The translations under genes and the position numbers were made by a program. Source: Brachyspira murdochii DSM 12563 (GTDB taxonomy: Bacteria; Spirochaetota; Brachyspiria; Brachyspirales; Brachyspiraceae). From it: 64,000 nt of DNA. Location: contig NC_014150.1 of the NCBI RefSeq assembly GCF_000092845.1, positions 248,001 through 312,000 of the forward strand, in the 5' to 3' direction. Position 1 is the stretch's first letter. The number at the start of each line of letters is the position of its first letter. The notes beneath the pieces are model-generated. The model was not told the origin of the DNA. It saw nothing but the letters and a program-made list of their open reading frames with translations, and searched no databases. Positions 8,124 through 18,400 of this stretch are shown here, piece after piece.

Positions 8124-10001
8124 ATGGTTGATATAAACTCTGATATATTAAGATATAAAAATATATTGGCTATACCATCTATACATTCTAGGGTATATTT
8201 TTCTATGGCAGTGAGAGAGGCTTTTTATAACTTTAAACCCGATATTGTAGCTATAGAACACCCTGCAAATTTTGCAGATTCTTTGCGTGAGGCTGTAAGT
8301 AGGCTTCCGTATATTAGCTTAATAATAAGAGAAATTGAAAATGAAGCCGTTTATATACCTATAGACCCTTGCGACTCTATAATAGAAGCAGTACGTCTTG
8401 CTATCGATGAAGAGATACCTTTTTTCCCTATAGATAAAGATATTACTTCTATAAATACTAATTCTCATTATCTTATGCCTGATGACTATATTATGAAAAA
8501 CATAGGAATTGACAGATTCTACAGCGAAGTTAAATCAAAATATATATTTCACAAAGATGATACCGATGAAGAGAGAGAAATATATATGGCTAAAAATATA
8601 CATGAACTCTCTAAAAAATATAATAAAATACTTCTTGTTATAGGAATGTCCCATTGGGAGAGTATAGTTTCAATACTAAAAAAGCTTGATAAATTAAATA
8701 GTAAAGAAAAAGAAGAAATAATAAATAAAAAATTTTATGAAGACTATGAAGAATATGAATATTCAGAACCAAAAATATATAATGTACATAAAGAATCTTT
8801 AAATAAAATGCTTGGAGAGTTTCCTTTTACAACTTATATGTATGAACTGTACAGAAACGGAGAATTAGAAAGCTTTGACAAAATAAACATAATAGAAACT
8901 ATATTTAAAGAGGCTAAATTAAGATACAAACTTCCAATATCATTATTGCAGCAAAAAAACATGATGAAATATTTAAGAAACATATGTCTTTTAGATAACT
9001 ATATCATACCAGACTATATAGATATGCTAACTGCTGCAAAATGTATGATAAACAATGACTATGCATTAGAAGTTATGGAAGGAATGGAATATTATCCTAA
9101 TTATACAGAAGAAGATGAGAACTACCCTACCATAAAATTAAACAGAGATCCAAGCACTAATGGTATGGAAGGAATGCTCAAAGATAAAAAAATAAAGCTT
9201 CATAAATATGATAATGTATGGAGAACATCTTTTAAAAAAGTTCATGTAACAACGCGTCCTAGTGAAAAATACGAAGGCGAATGGGAAGATGTTTGGAATA
9301 AAAGAACTAATTTACTTTCGCATGTACCTGAAGATATACTAATGGAAAAGCATATGAATATACTAAGAGAAAAAATAAGAAATATGCTTACAGAAGATAA
9401 AGCAAAAATTGAACCTTTTACCGTGAGCATTAAAGATGGTATTGATATGCGTGAAACTATAAGAAACTACTATAAAAATGAAATATATGTTAAAGAGATT
9501 CCAAAGATGAAAGGCAATATCGGACATATGGTAGTGATTTTTGATGATGATCATGATGAGGATTATGATTGGAATATAGTTTGGTATAGTGAAGCACATG
9601 ATGACAGCGACTTGATATTATACTCCACAGAACCGGGAAATACGCTTGTGGGACCTGGTATATCAAAATGCTACTTCGGTGGGTATGCCTCTCTAATGCC
9701 TCCGCAAGCTCCTCATGATGTATGGAGAATGTACTATGAACTTAAAAAAGAAAATATTGTAAGAAATTATGCTGACCTTTTACTTTATACTGCTATAATA
9801 TATTCTGTTGATAAATATTTAGGCTATGTTGCTCCTAATCCTCCATCTGATATATTAAAAGAGTTTGCCAAAAAAAATGCTGTTGAGATAGTTTATGTAC
9901 CTCTTGCTACATTTTCAAGCGAAACATTAAGAAAATTAAGGCATTTTCATGTGCTTGGAAACAAAAGACTTAGAAAGATTGCTGATGATTATATAATATA
10001 A
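8124..10001 (+). CDS. Unknown protein with TraB/ChaN-like N-terminal half
   Basis: A 625-residue cytoplasmic protein of unknown function, 26 nt after the PBP stop and probably co-transcribed with it. Residues 12-46 (NILAIPSIHSR then KPDIVAIEHP) and about 165-178 (ILLVIGMSHW) resemble the TraB/PrgY and EreA/ChaN-type fold, in which His and Glu residues sit at strand ends. The middle (about 200-350) looks helical. The C-terminal part holds an acidic DDDHDEDYDW stretch and a Gly/Pro-rich FGGYASLMPPQAPHDVW segment. The family assignment is tentative; no catalytic role can be assigned. Confidence 0.6.
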   Translation: MVDINSDILRYKNILAIPSIHSRVYFSMAVREAFYNFKPDIVAIEHPANFADSLREAVSRLPYISLIIREIENEAVYIPIDPCDSIIEAVRLAIDEEIPFFPIDKDITSINTNSHYLMPDDYIMKNIGIDRFYSEVKSKYIFHKDDTDEEREIYMAKNIHELSKKYNKILLVIGMSHWESIVSILKKLDKLNSKEKEEIINKKFYEDYEEYEYSEPKIYNVHKESLNKMLGEFPFTTYMYELYRNGELESFDKINIIETIFKEAKLRYKLPISLLQQKNMMKYLRNICLLDNYIIPDYIDMLTAAKCMINNDYALEVMEGMEYYPNYTEEDENYPTIKLNRDPSTNGMEGMLKDKKIKLHKYDNVWRTSFKKVHVTTRPSEKYEGEWEDVWNKRTNLLSHVPEDILMEKHMNILREKIRNMLTEDKAKIEPFTVSIKDGIDMRETIRNYYKNEIYVKEIPKMKGNIGHMVVIFDDDHDEDYDWNIVWYSEAHDDSDLILYSTEPGNTLVGPGISKCYFGGYASLMPPQAPHDVWRMYYELKKENIVRNYADLLLYTAIIYSVDKYLGYVAPNPPSDILKEFAKKNAVEIVYVPLATFSSETLRKLRHFHVLGNKRLRKIADDYII

Positions 10002-10008
10002 CTTTCTA

Positions 10009-11838
10009 TTAAATTTTTATAGAAAACCTATTTTTTATATATTCTATATGTTCCAAAGAAGTGTAGTTAAGAAGTTCAAAAAATAATTTACTCGGAAAAC
10101 TTGAATACTTAACATATCTATGAAAAGGACGAACTAATATATAATATTTTTCATCTAATAACTTTGAACGTCCTAATGCAAGCAAGAATACACCTGCATA
10201 CTCACCTATTAATTTTTCACTGTAATCATAATCATCTTTAAAATCTCTCACTTTTATTAATGTTTCATCTAGATAATTAAATATTTCATTTTTATAACTT
10301 CCTATATTATAAACAATACAATCAGCTATTGAAGAAAGTAAAATAGTGTTTGTTTCATCTAATATTTTTTTATCCAAGTCAATATATATGTTCAATGTGT
10401 TTTTTATTACATCTCTATTTACAATATTTTTTATAGGTACGTATATTTCATACAATAATTTTAATGCATCTATATTGTTATTAATAATAGTATCAGTAAT
10501 AGTTTTTTCATCTTTTTTAATCAATGCTTCTTCTATTATATACCATAAAGGTTTTGAACTAATTATTTTACATAGTATTTTATTTTTTATATAATCATCA
10601 TCTATAAGTCTATTTACCGCTTCAATATTCAAAGGCATATTAATAGCTACTAGTTCATAACTTTCAAGCAGATTAGGTGCTTTATCAATTATTATTTTTA
10701 ATACTCTTTTTTGTATATTATTTAATTCCATATTTATTAATTCATTTCTTTTTTCTTTATAAGGAAAAACTCTCACTACAGCTTCTATTAATATATCATC
10801 ATAACTTTTTTCATTACTAACACTGCCCGCAATACATACATCACTTTTTGTTTTAATACCTTCAGTATTTAATAATGTTTCAATATCGCTGGAATAAGTC
10901 CATGCATGTTTTGCTATATTGGAAAAATTATCGTCCCATACCCAATCAACACCTGTACAATTATTTTCAGCTATGTACAATAGTAAATCAGAAATATCTT
11001 TATTAAATACTCCAGTATAAGCTAAACAAATTGCAGCAGAGCCTCTGACTAAAAGAGATTCACTCGTTTTCATAATATTATAAACTTCCTCAATATGATT
11101 ATGAACTTCTAATTTTTTATAGCTGTCATCTGTCATATCAATATTTGGGTATTCTTTATAATAATTTTTATCAGAAATTTTATAATTATATTGTGCTGCT
11201 GTAAAACCTTGTACTAATAAAGTAGAAGCCTGACGAATATAAGCATTATTTTTATTTCCATTTTCTATTTTTAAGCATTCTTCATATGAAACATTCAAAA
11301 CTTTAGGCAAAGACTTTGATATAAAACATAATAAACGCATAGCATTCAAAGAATTACTTTTATTATAATAATTAATTATCTCATCTTTATATTTTTTAAC
11401 ACTACTGTAATATTTTGTCTTATAAAAAAACGGTGTATTAATAAAATGATTTTCTCCCAATGCTATTCTTGATAGAAATATACATGCCAACTCTGAAGAA
11501 TTATTATTAAACTTAAGTAAATCAGCCAAATAAGGAACTGCCATTTTTGAAGATTTATAAACACTTCCCTGATGAGTAGTTGCAGAATAAAGACCATAAA
11601 CACCAAAATTAACATCATTATCATCATTGCTTGTAAGTGCCTCTATATAATAAGGAGTTAAATCTGCTTTGCCGTAAGCATCATAAACATTTCCCCATTT
11701 TTCATCATAAAGCCCATTAGGAACATATCTGTTTTTTCCTGTTAATGGAGGACGCTCCATTTTATCAGATTGAAATTCAGAATTATTATCATCTTCTACA
11801 TAATAATTATCCCATTTTGGATATGATTCTATATTCAT
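10009..11838 (-). CDS. HEAT-like helical repeat protein
   Basis: A 609-residue protein without signal peptide or membrane segments. It opens with a charged region and continues as repeated helix pairs (for example MAVPYLADLLK, LACIFLSRIALG, SAAICLAYTGV) of HEAT/Armadillo type, suggesting a protein-binding scaffold. Its ATG overlaps the stop of the upstream TPR gene as ATGA, so the two are translationally coupled and probably work together. It ends only 7 nt from the convergent TraB-like gene. No specific function is recognised. Confidence 0.65.
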   Translation of the reverse strand: MNIESYPKWDNYYVEDDNNSEFQSDKMERPPLTGKNRYVPNGLYDEKWGNVYDAYGKADLTPYYIEALTSNDDNDVNFGVYGLYSATTHQGSVYKSSKMAVPYLADLLKFNNNSSELACIFLSRIALGENHFINTPFFYKTKYYSSVKKYKDEIINYYNKSNSLNAMRLLCFISKSLPKVLNVSYEECLKIENGNKNNAYIRQASTLLVQGFTAAQYNYKISDKNYYKEYPNIDMTDDSYKKLEVHNHIEEVYNIMKTSESLLVRGSAAICLAYTGVFNKDISDLLLYIAENNCTGVDWVWDDNFSNIAKHAWTYSSDIETLLNTEGIKTKSDVCIAGSVSNEKSYDDILIEAVVRVFPYKEKRNELINMELNNIQKRVLKIIIDKAPNLLESYELVAINMPLNIEAVNRLIDDDYIKNKILCKIISSKPLWYIIEEALIKKDEKTITDTIINNNIDALKLLYEIYVPIKNIVNRDVIKNTLNIYIDLDKKILDETNTILLSSIADCIVYNIGSYKNEIFNYLDETLIKVRDFKDDYDYSEKLIGEYAGVFLLALGRSKLLDEKYYILVRPFHRYVKYSSFPSKLFFELLNYTSLEHIEYIKNRFSIKI

Positions 11839-12884
11839 AATAATTTATATTCCTTACAGAATTTTATTGCCGCTTCAAATCCTTCATTGGCCAATTCTGA
11901 TACAAAATTATTAAACTCATTCAAATTATCTTCATCTTCTAAAGCTAACTCATAAGATTTTTTTATATCTTCAAATACTTCATCATTTAATTTTTTAAAA
12001 TCATCAATATTTTTCTTAGCAACTTCAAGTTTAATCTCTGCTCTATTTAAATATAATAACCAATACTTACTGTCTAATTCAATAGCTTTATCACAATCTT
12101 TAATAGATTCATCATATTTATTTAACTTATATAAAATTAAAGCCCTGTTTCCATAACCCTCTATATAATACTCATCTATCTCTAATAATTGATTATAAAT
12201 ATTCAAAGCCTGCTCATAATTTTCATTAATATCGTAATATAATGCCTTATTAAAATGTGCATTTATATTATTATTATCAAGTTCTATAGCTTTATCGTAA
12301 TCTTTTATAATATCTTCTTCATCATAATTCAATTCAGCCTTTGCATTTCCCCTGTTATTATAAGCATTGCTGTACTTAGGATTTATTTCAATAGCTTTAT
12401 CGTAATCATCTAATGCACTTTCAAAATCTTCTAAATTATCTTTTGCAAGTCCTCTATTATAATAGTACTGTGAATCCTCATTATTTAATTCTATTGCATA
12501 GGTAAAATCTTCAATAGCCTTTTCAAAATCTCCTAATGCAGAATAACATAAACCTCTATTATTATAAACATCATCAATACTATTATCAAGTTCTATACTT
12601 TTAGTGTAATCTTCAATGGCTTTATCATAATCACCCATATGATATTCAGTTACACCTTTATTATAATATATATCTGCATTATTATTATCCAATTTTAAAG
12701 CGGTATTAAAATCATCTAATGCCTCTTTATATTTACCTAAATTGCTTTTGGCAAGTCCTCTGTAATTATAAACTCCTTCATTATCTCCATTATAAAATAT
12801 TAGTTTATCACAATATTCTATAGCGTTTTCATAATCCTCATTATCAAATGCTTCATATGCCAATTTTAATAAATCATCTACCAT
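11835..12884 (-). CDS. Tetratricopeptide repeat (TPR) protein
   Basis: A 349-residue protein made almost wholly of about nine TPR units of 34 residues, with recurring YNNRG.AK, A..DY.KAIELD and similar signatures from residue 1 to about 300. There is no signal peptide, so it should be cytoplasmic. The C-terminal 50 residues are acidic and helical. It is the first gene of a two-gene unit with the overlapping HEAT-like gene. TPRs bind proteins; the partner is unknown. Confidence 0.85.
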   Translation of the reverse strand: MVDDLLKLAYEAFDNEDYENAIEYCDKLIFYNGDNEGVYNYRGLAKSNLGKYKEALDDFNTALKLDNNNADIYYNKGVTEYHMGDYDKAIEDYTKSIELDNSIDDVYNNRGLCYSALGDFEKAIEDFTYAIELNNEDSQYYYNRGLAKDNLEDFESALDDYDKAIEINPKYSNAYNNRGNAKAELNYDEEDIIKDYDKAIELDNNNINAHFNKALYYDINENYEQALNIYNQLLEIDEYYIEGYGNRALILYKLNKYDESIKDCDKAIELDSKYWLLYLNRAEIKLEVAKKNIDDFKKLNDEVFEDIKKSYELALEDEDNLNEFNNFVSELANEGFEAAIKFCKEYKLL

Positions 12885-13166
12885 AAATTTATCCTTAATT
12901 TATACATACTAATATAATAAACGATCTCTTGCAGATTAAATAAATATACTAAAGATTTTTAAGTTTGTCAACCAAAAGCCATACTTTCATATTTATCCTG
13001 TTAAAGAATATACTTATTTCAAAAGTATTTGATAAAATTAAATATAAAAATTATTAACCATATTCATAATAATTTTATAGCTTAAATTATACCTGTGCCT
13101 ACTTTACAATTATTTATTTACATGGTTTAATTATGTTAACAATATTAATTAATCGGAAATTTTATC

Positions 13167-14522
13167 ATGGGAAAAACTTCATTAAAAAATATAATAAAAG
13201 TAAGTAAAGAATTAAATTCAAAATACTCTAAAAACATTGAAGAATTAGATATAGACAAAGAATTAGAAATATCAACTGACAGCAGAGATAGTTTTGACAG
13301 CACCAAATTATTTTTAGCAATAAAAGGAGATAAGTTTGACGGAAATAAATTCGCATTGGAAACATACAATAAAGGCTGCAGATATTTTATTTTAAGTGAT
13401 CAAACTATAAATATGCCAGATAATGCCAAAGTTTTTTATACTGATGACACAATACTTTTTTTTATAAAACTTGCAAGAGAATATAGAAGAAGATTTAATA
13501 TACCTATAATATCAGTAACAGGAAGCTGCGGAAAAACTACTACCAAAGAATTAACTCATCTTTTTTTATCTACAAAATATAAAGCATTAAAAACTGAAGG
13601 AAATTTTAATAATGAAATAGGAGTACCTAAAACAATGTTTAATTTAGATACTAGTTATGAAATAGCAGTTATTGAAGCTGGAATGAATCATAAAAATGAA
13701 CTATTAAGAATATCTGAATGTATAGAGGCAAATACAGTTATAATAAATAATGTGGAGCCAGTGCATATTGCTCATCTTGGTTCTATAGAAAATATTGCTT
13801 ATGCTAAAGCGGAACTTTTTAATCATACTAAAGAAAATGCTAATGCTGTAATAAATAAAAATACTAATTGTGCTGACATATTAAAAAAAGAGGCTAAAAG
13901 AAACAATATAAAAAATATAATAGAAGCTGATATAAAAGAGATAGTCAAAAAAGATGATAATAGTTTTGAATATAAAGGAATAATTTTCAATCATAATTTA
14001 GTTGGAGATTTTAATTTGTATAATGTACTTTCTGCATTAAAGGCAGCAGAGATTTATAATATAGACTTAAAAAAATGTGCTGATATTTTACTAAATTATC
14101 AGTCACAAAAAAACAGAATGCAGATAATTAATATAAAAGGCTGTAACATTATTAATGACTGCTATAATTCTAATCCTGCTGCATTAAAAAATATGCTTAA
14201 ATATTTATCTCAAAGAAATGAATCAAAAAAAATTGCTGTGATAGGAGATATGCTTGAAACAGAAACTGAAAACTCATCTTATCATAAAGAAATAGGAAAT
14301 AATATAAATGAATTAAAAAATATTGATACTGTTATAGCAGTTGGAGAGCATTCAAAAGATATTTATAATATTGTTAATTGTGAAAAATATTATTTTGAAA
14401 ATGCTCAAAGTGCTATAGAAAAAGTAAAAGATTTTTTGAAAGATAATACGGCAATGCTTATAAAGGCTTCATTAGGTATGGGTTTTGCTGTGATAATAGA
14501 TAGTATAAAAGAGAATAAGTAA
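13167..14522 (+). CDS. murF: UDP-MurNAc-tripeptide--D-Ala-D-Ala ligase MurF
   Basis: MurF adds the D-Ala-D-Ala dipeptide to the UDP-MurNAc-tripeptide in the cytoplasm, completing the peptidoglycan precursor. The 451-residue product shows the Mur ligase order: an N-terminal substrate domain (STDSRD...GDKFDG), the ATP loop GSCGKTTT (residues 119-126), TEGNFNNEIGVP, an EAGMNHKNEL block, and the HxGS/KAE region (HLGSIENIAYAKAE). The C-terminal domain has NDCYNSNP. The ribosome-binding site is weak (GGAAA). It is followed by the DUF4261-like gene with a 2-nt gap. Confidence 0.95.
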   Translation: MGKTSLKNIIKVSKELNSKYSKNIEELDIDKELEISTDSRDSFDSTKLFLAIKGDKFDGNKFALETYNKGCRYFILSDQTINMPDNAKVFYTDDTILFFIKLAREYRRRFNIPIISVTGSCGKTTTKELTHLFLSTKYKALKTEGNFNNEIGVPKTMFNLDTSYEIAVIEAGMNHKNELLRISECIEANTVIINNVEPVHIAHLGSIENIAYAKAELFNHTKENANAVINKNTNCADILKKEAKRNNIKNIIEADIKEIVKKDDNSFEYKGIIFNHNLVGDFNLYNVLSALKAAEIYNIDLKKCADILLNYQSQKNRMQIINIKGCNIINDCYNSNPAALKNMLKYLSQRNESKKIAVIGDMLETETENSSYHKEIGNNINELKNIDTVIAVGEHSKDIYNIVNCEKYYFENAQSAIEKVKDFLKDNTAMLIKASLGMGFAVIIDSIKENK

Positions 14523-14524
14523 AA

Positions 14525-15286
14525 ATGAATAACTTAATTCAAAATAATTATGTAATAGGTTTTATTTTATTAGATGATAAAAACTTTAACGACTTCTCAA
14601 ACCAATTAAAAAAAGATTGGAATATTGATATAAACATAGTATCTTATAATAATAAAAATACATTTACCATCGATAATATTAATTTTGAATATGAACTAGC
14701 CCATTTTAAAGTTCCTGACAAAGAAGCTGAAATATTAATAAATTATAATGATATAGATAATACAACAAAAGAAAAAATATTAAATCACAAGTCATTTGTA
14801 TCTATTAATGCTAATTCAAAAAATATTAGTTTTAAAGATATTGCTTTAACTTTCAGCAAGATAATATATTCTATAATAAAACAAAATAATGTATCAGCTG
14901 TCTTAATAGGTGAGATTAATCTGCTTATTTCTAATAATACATATTTATCTGAAATGGAAGAATATATAAAAAATAATAAATACTTTCCTACTCGTTTATG
15001 GGTAAGAGTAGATATTTTCTCAGACAATAACGGCAACCATGCATTCACTGAAGGACTTAAAAATTTTGGTAAATATGAGATTATGGCTTATAAAACTGTA
15101 AGAGATGCTAAAAGTATAATCAATCTGCTTACAATTTTATCAAGAAGCATTATAGAAAATAATCTTAATCTTGAAGATGGAAACACTATGCAGACAGATG
15201 ATAATTATATAGGTATGTTTAAATTCTTTGACAATAAATTCATAATGCTTGAGAAAAACTTCAAAGACATAAATAAAAATCAATAG
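14525..15286 (+). CDS. DUF4261-like protein of unknown function
   Basis: A 253-residue cytoplasmic protein. It shows an N-terminal YVIGFILL strand, a middle region (SAVLIGEINLLISNNTYLSEM), and a C-terminal block with HAFTEGLKNFGKYEIMAYKT followed by LEDGNTMQ. This arrangement resembles DUF4261 proteins, whose role is unknown. Only 2 nt separate it from murF, so it is co-transcribed and probably translationally coupled, but a wall-related job is not implied by its sequence. The bidirectional terminator at 15327-15367 follows. Confidence 0.55.
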   Translation: MNNLIQNNYVIGFILLDDKNFNDFSNQLKKDWNIDINIVSYNNKNTFTIDNINFEYELAHFKVPDKEAEILINYNDIDNTTKEKILNHKSFVSINANSKNISFKDIALTFSKIIYSIIKQNNVSAVLIGEINLLISNNTYLSEMEEYIKNNKYFPTRLWVRVDIFSDNNGNHAFTEGLKNFGKYEIMAYKTVRDAKSIINLLTILSRSIIENNLNLEDGNTMQTDDNYIGMFKFFDNKFIMLEKNFKDINKNQ

Positions 15287-15326
15287 ACTATTTCTTTAAA
15301 TATAAAAAACTAAAAAACAAGAAAAT

Positions 15327-15367
15327 AAAAGACAAGAGAATTAATTTCTTAACTCTCCTGTCTTTTT
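15327..15367. terminator. Bidirectional terminator between murF operon and ftsK
   Basis: AAAAGACAAGAGAATTAA pairs with TTAACTCTCCTGTCTTTT (two mismatches) around a TTTC loop. A- and T-runs flank it, which suits both converging genes. Confidence 0.8.
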
Positions 15368-15420
15368 AGATAGGTATAAACATGTATATAAATATTTGAT
15401 AGTTTTAAATTATTATAATA

Positions 15421-18400
15421 TCATTCATCTAAAGTAATCAAAACCTCTCTAGGCTTGCTGCCGTTTTCTGGTCCCACTATACCTTGACGCTCCATTATCT
15501 CTACTATTCTGGCGGCTCTATTATATCCTATTTTTAAACGTCTTTGTAAGAATGAAGCACTAGCCTTACCAGTTCTAGCAACTAATTGAACAGCATCCTC
15601 CCAAAGCTCTTCATCGAGTATATCCTCTTCATCAGAATTTTTATCATCAGCATCGCTTCCCTCTAAAGCAGCAATCAAGCTCTCATCAAACATAGGAGAC
15701 ATCTGTCCAGATAAATAATCAACAACTTTTTTAACTTCATTATCAGATACAAAAGCACCCTGTACCCTATCAGGCATTTGACTTCCAGAAGCACAGAATA
15801 AAGCGTCCCCTTTCCCTAGCAGCTGTTCAGCTCCGGACATATCAATTATAATTCTTGAGTTAGTTTTGTTAGGTACTTGGAATGCTATTCTAGTAGGAAG
15901 ATTTGCTTTTATAACTCCAGTAACAACATCAGCAGAAGGTCTTTGTGTTGCTATTATTAAATGTATTCCAACTGCCCTACTCATTCCAGCCAAACGTGAT
16001 ATCAAATCCTCAACTTCTTTTGAAGCTACAACCATCAAATTATGAAGCTCATCTATAACAAGAACTATGTATGGAAATAATTCTAAAGGCTCTCCGTTAA
16101 ATTCTGTTTCGCCTTCTTTTAATAATTGTCTAACCTTTTCATTATATGTCTTAACATTTCTTACGAAAAATCTCTCCATTCTCTCATATCTCTTTTCCAT
16201 TATATCTACAATATATCTCAATACTATAGTGGCTTTCTTTTCATCAGATACTACAGGAGACATCAAATGCGGTATGCCGTTATATATAGAAAGTTCTACC
16301 CTCTTTTTATCTACAAATATAAACTTGAGTTCATCAGGTCTGAATTTATATAAAAGTGAAAGTATTATAGTAGAAAGACAAACACTTTTACCAGAACCAG
16401 TAGTTCCGGCAACTAGTAAGTGAGGAGCTTCCGACATATCAGATATAACATTATTTCCATATATTCCTTTTCCGAGTACAAAAGGTATATCAAGTTTAGA
16501 CTTTCTGAAATCAGTACTTTCTAATACATCTCTCAAGAAAACTGCATTTCTTACTTTATTAGGTATCTCTATTCCTATAACAGAACGTCCCGGTATTGGG
16601 GCTATTATCCTTACACTTTCAGAAGCTAATGCCAATGCAATATTATCAGTAAGATTTGATATTTTTGACACTCTTATACCAGAAGCTATTTCAAGCTCAT
16701 ATCTTGTAATAACAGGACCTCTTGATACTCCAGTAACTTTTGCCTCTATATTAAAATCTAATAATGTATGCTCAAGCTGCATAGCAGTTTGTTTTATAGA
16801 TTCCATCATAGCACTATCATTAACAGGTATGGATCTATTAAGCAAATCAAAAGGCGGGTGTTTATAATGCTTATCAACATACTTTGTATCAAAATTTGAC
16901 TGTATGCGTTCGCTGTCCATATTCCTTATATTTTTAGTTCCAAGTATAACTTTTTTAGGCTTATTTAAAGTATCAACGTTTCTTTGAGATTCCATATTGA
17001 TGAAACCAGCAGTTTCTTCTTTTTGGGCATTATTTATCTCTGTATTATTTTCAAAAATATTATCTGAATTTTCTTTATCAGCATAATCATTAAAGTCTTC
17101 AGTAATATCATTATTTTTTTCTTCTATTATTGTAATAGTCTCTGAAGTATTTTCTGATGAATTATTATCATTAATGTTTGGATTAAAATTATTTTTAGAA
17201 GAATCTAAATACGTATCATTTAAATAATTATTTTCTTCTTCATAATCATCAGTTTTATTTATAGTTCTAGTTTTTAATCTGATATCTTCTATGCTGTCAG
17301 AATTATTATCAGCATTATAAAGTTCTTCTTCGTCCAAATCAAACTCATCTATTCTTGTATCAATACTATTATTGTACGAATAATTGCTATAATTTGGTAT
17401 ATGGTCTGCTCTGTTATATGCTCTTTTTGAAGCGTAGCCCATAGCAAATTCAAATACCTCTTTTTTATTATTATTAGAATTTCTGCTTTGATATTTTTCT
17501 GCTTCAATATTATCTTTTTTATTGTTTATAGTTTCTATTATATTATCTATATCTGCATTATATTCTAACTCTTTAATCTCTTTAATTTTTTTACTTTCTT
17601 TATTTTCTTCAACTAATCTCTGAAGTTTTTCAAAACTATCCTCTTCTTCTGTATTAAAATCATTCTCATAATAATTATAAATAAAATCATCATTAAAATG
17701 TTCTGTTTCTTTAGCTTTTATATACTGTTCTGATACATTATACTTTGCATAATTATTAACAGAATCATCATAAGCAGCCCTTTTAAAATCAGACTTTCTT
17801 AAATAATTTATATTATAGTCAAGTCCCTCAAATATTTCATTATCTTCAATATTATTTTTATTATTTTCTATTTCATCATTTTTTTTTTTATTTATTATAT
17901 CATTATAATACTCTCTGTAAAAATTATCCTCCCTCTCCATACTGCTTTCATATACATTATTATGACCTCTATTAGCTCTGTCTCTTCCAAATACAGCCTC
18001 AGCCAAAGTTAATCCCAAATCTTCTTCTCTGCTCTCCATAGTATTTACATTTATTCCGCCGAATCTATGATTTTTTAGCTCTGATACAATACTGTCTATT
18101 TCTTTGCTTTCTTTAGATGATCTATTAAAGAAATTATCATTGAAATTATGAGAAACATTATTTTTACGTAAAAATTTCTCTCTATAGCTTTTTTCATCAA
18201 AATCATTAACTTTTTCTATAAAAGGTACAGTTTTTAATTCTAATTCTGAAATCTCTTTAGTATAAAATAAAGGAAGATAGTCTTTTGTATATGATTTATT
18301 ATCACTTGAATTATTTTCACTAGTTTGATTATTAATAATGCTGTCATCATGATGCATATTTTTCATTTCAAAATCTTTTATTCCATCAACAACTTTTTTC

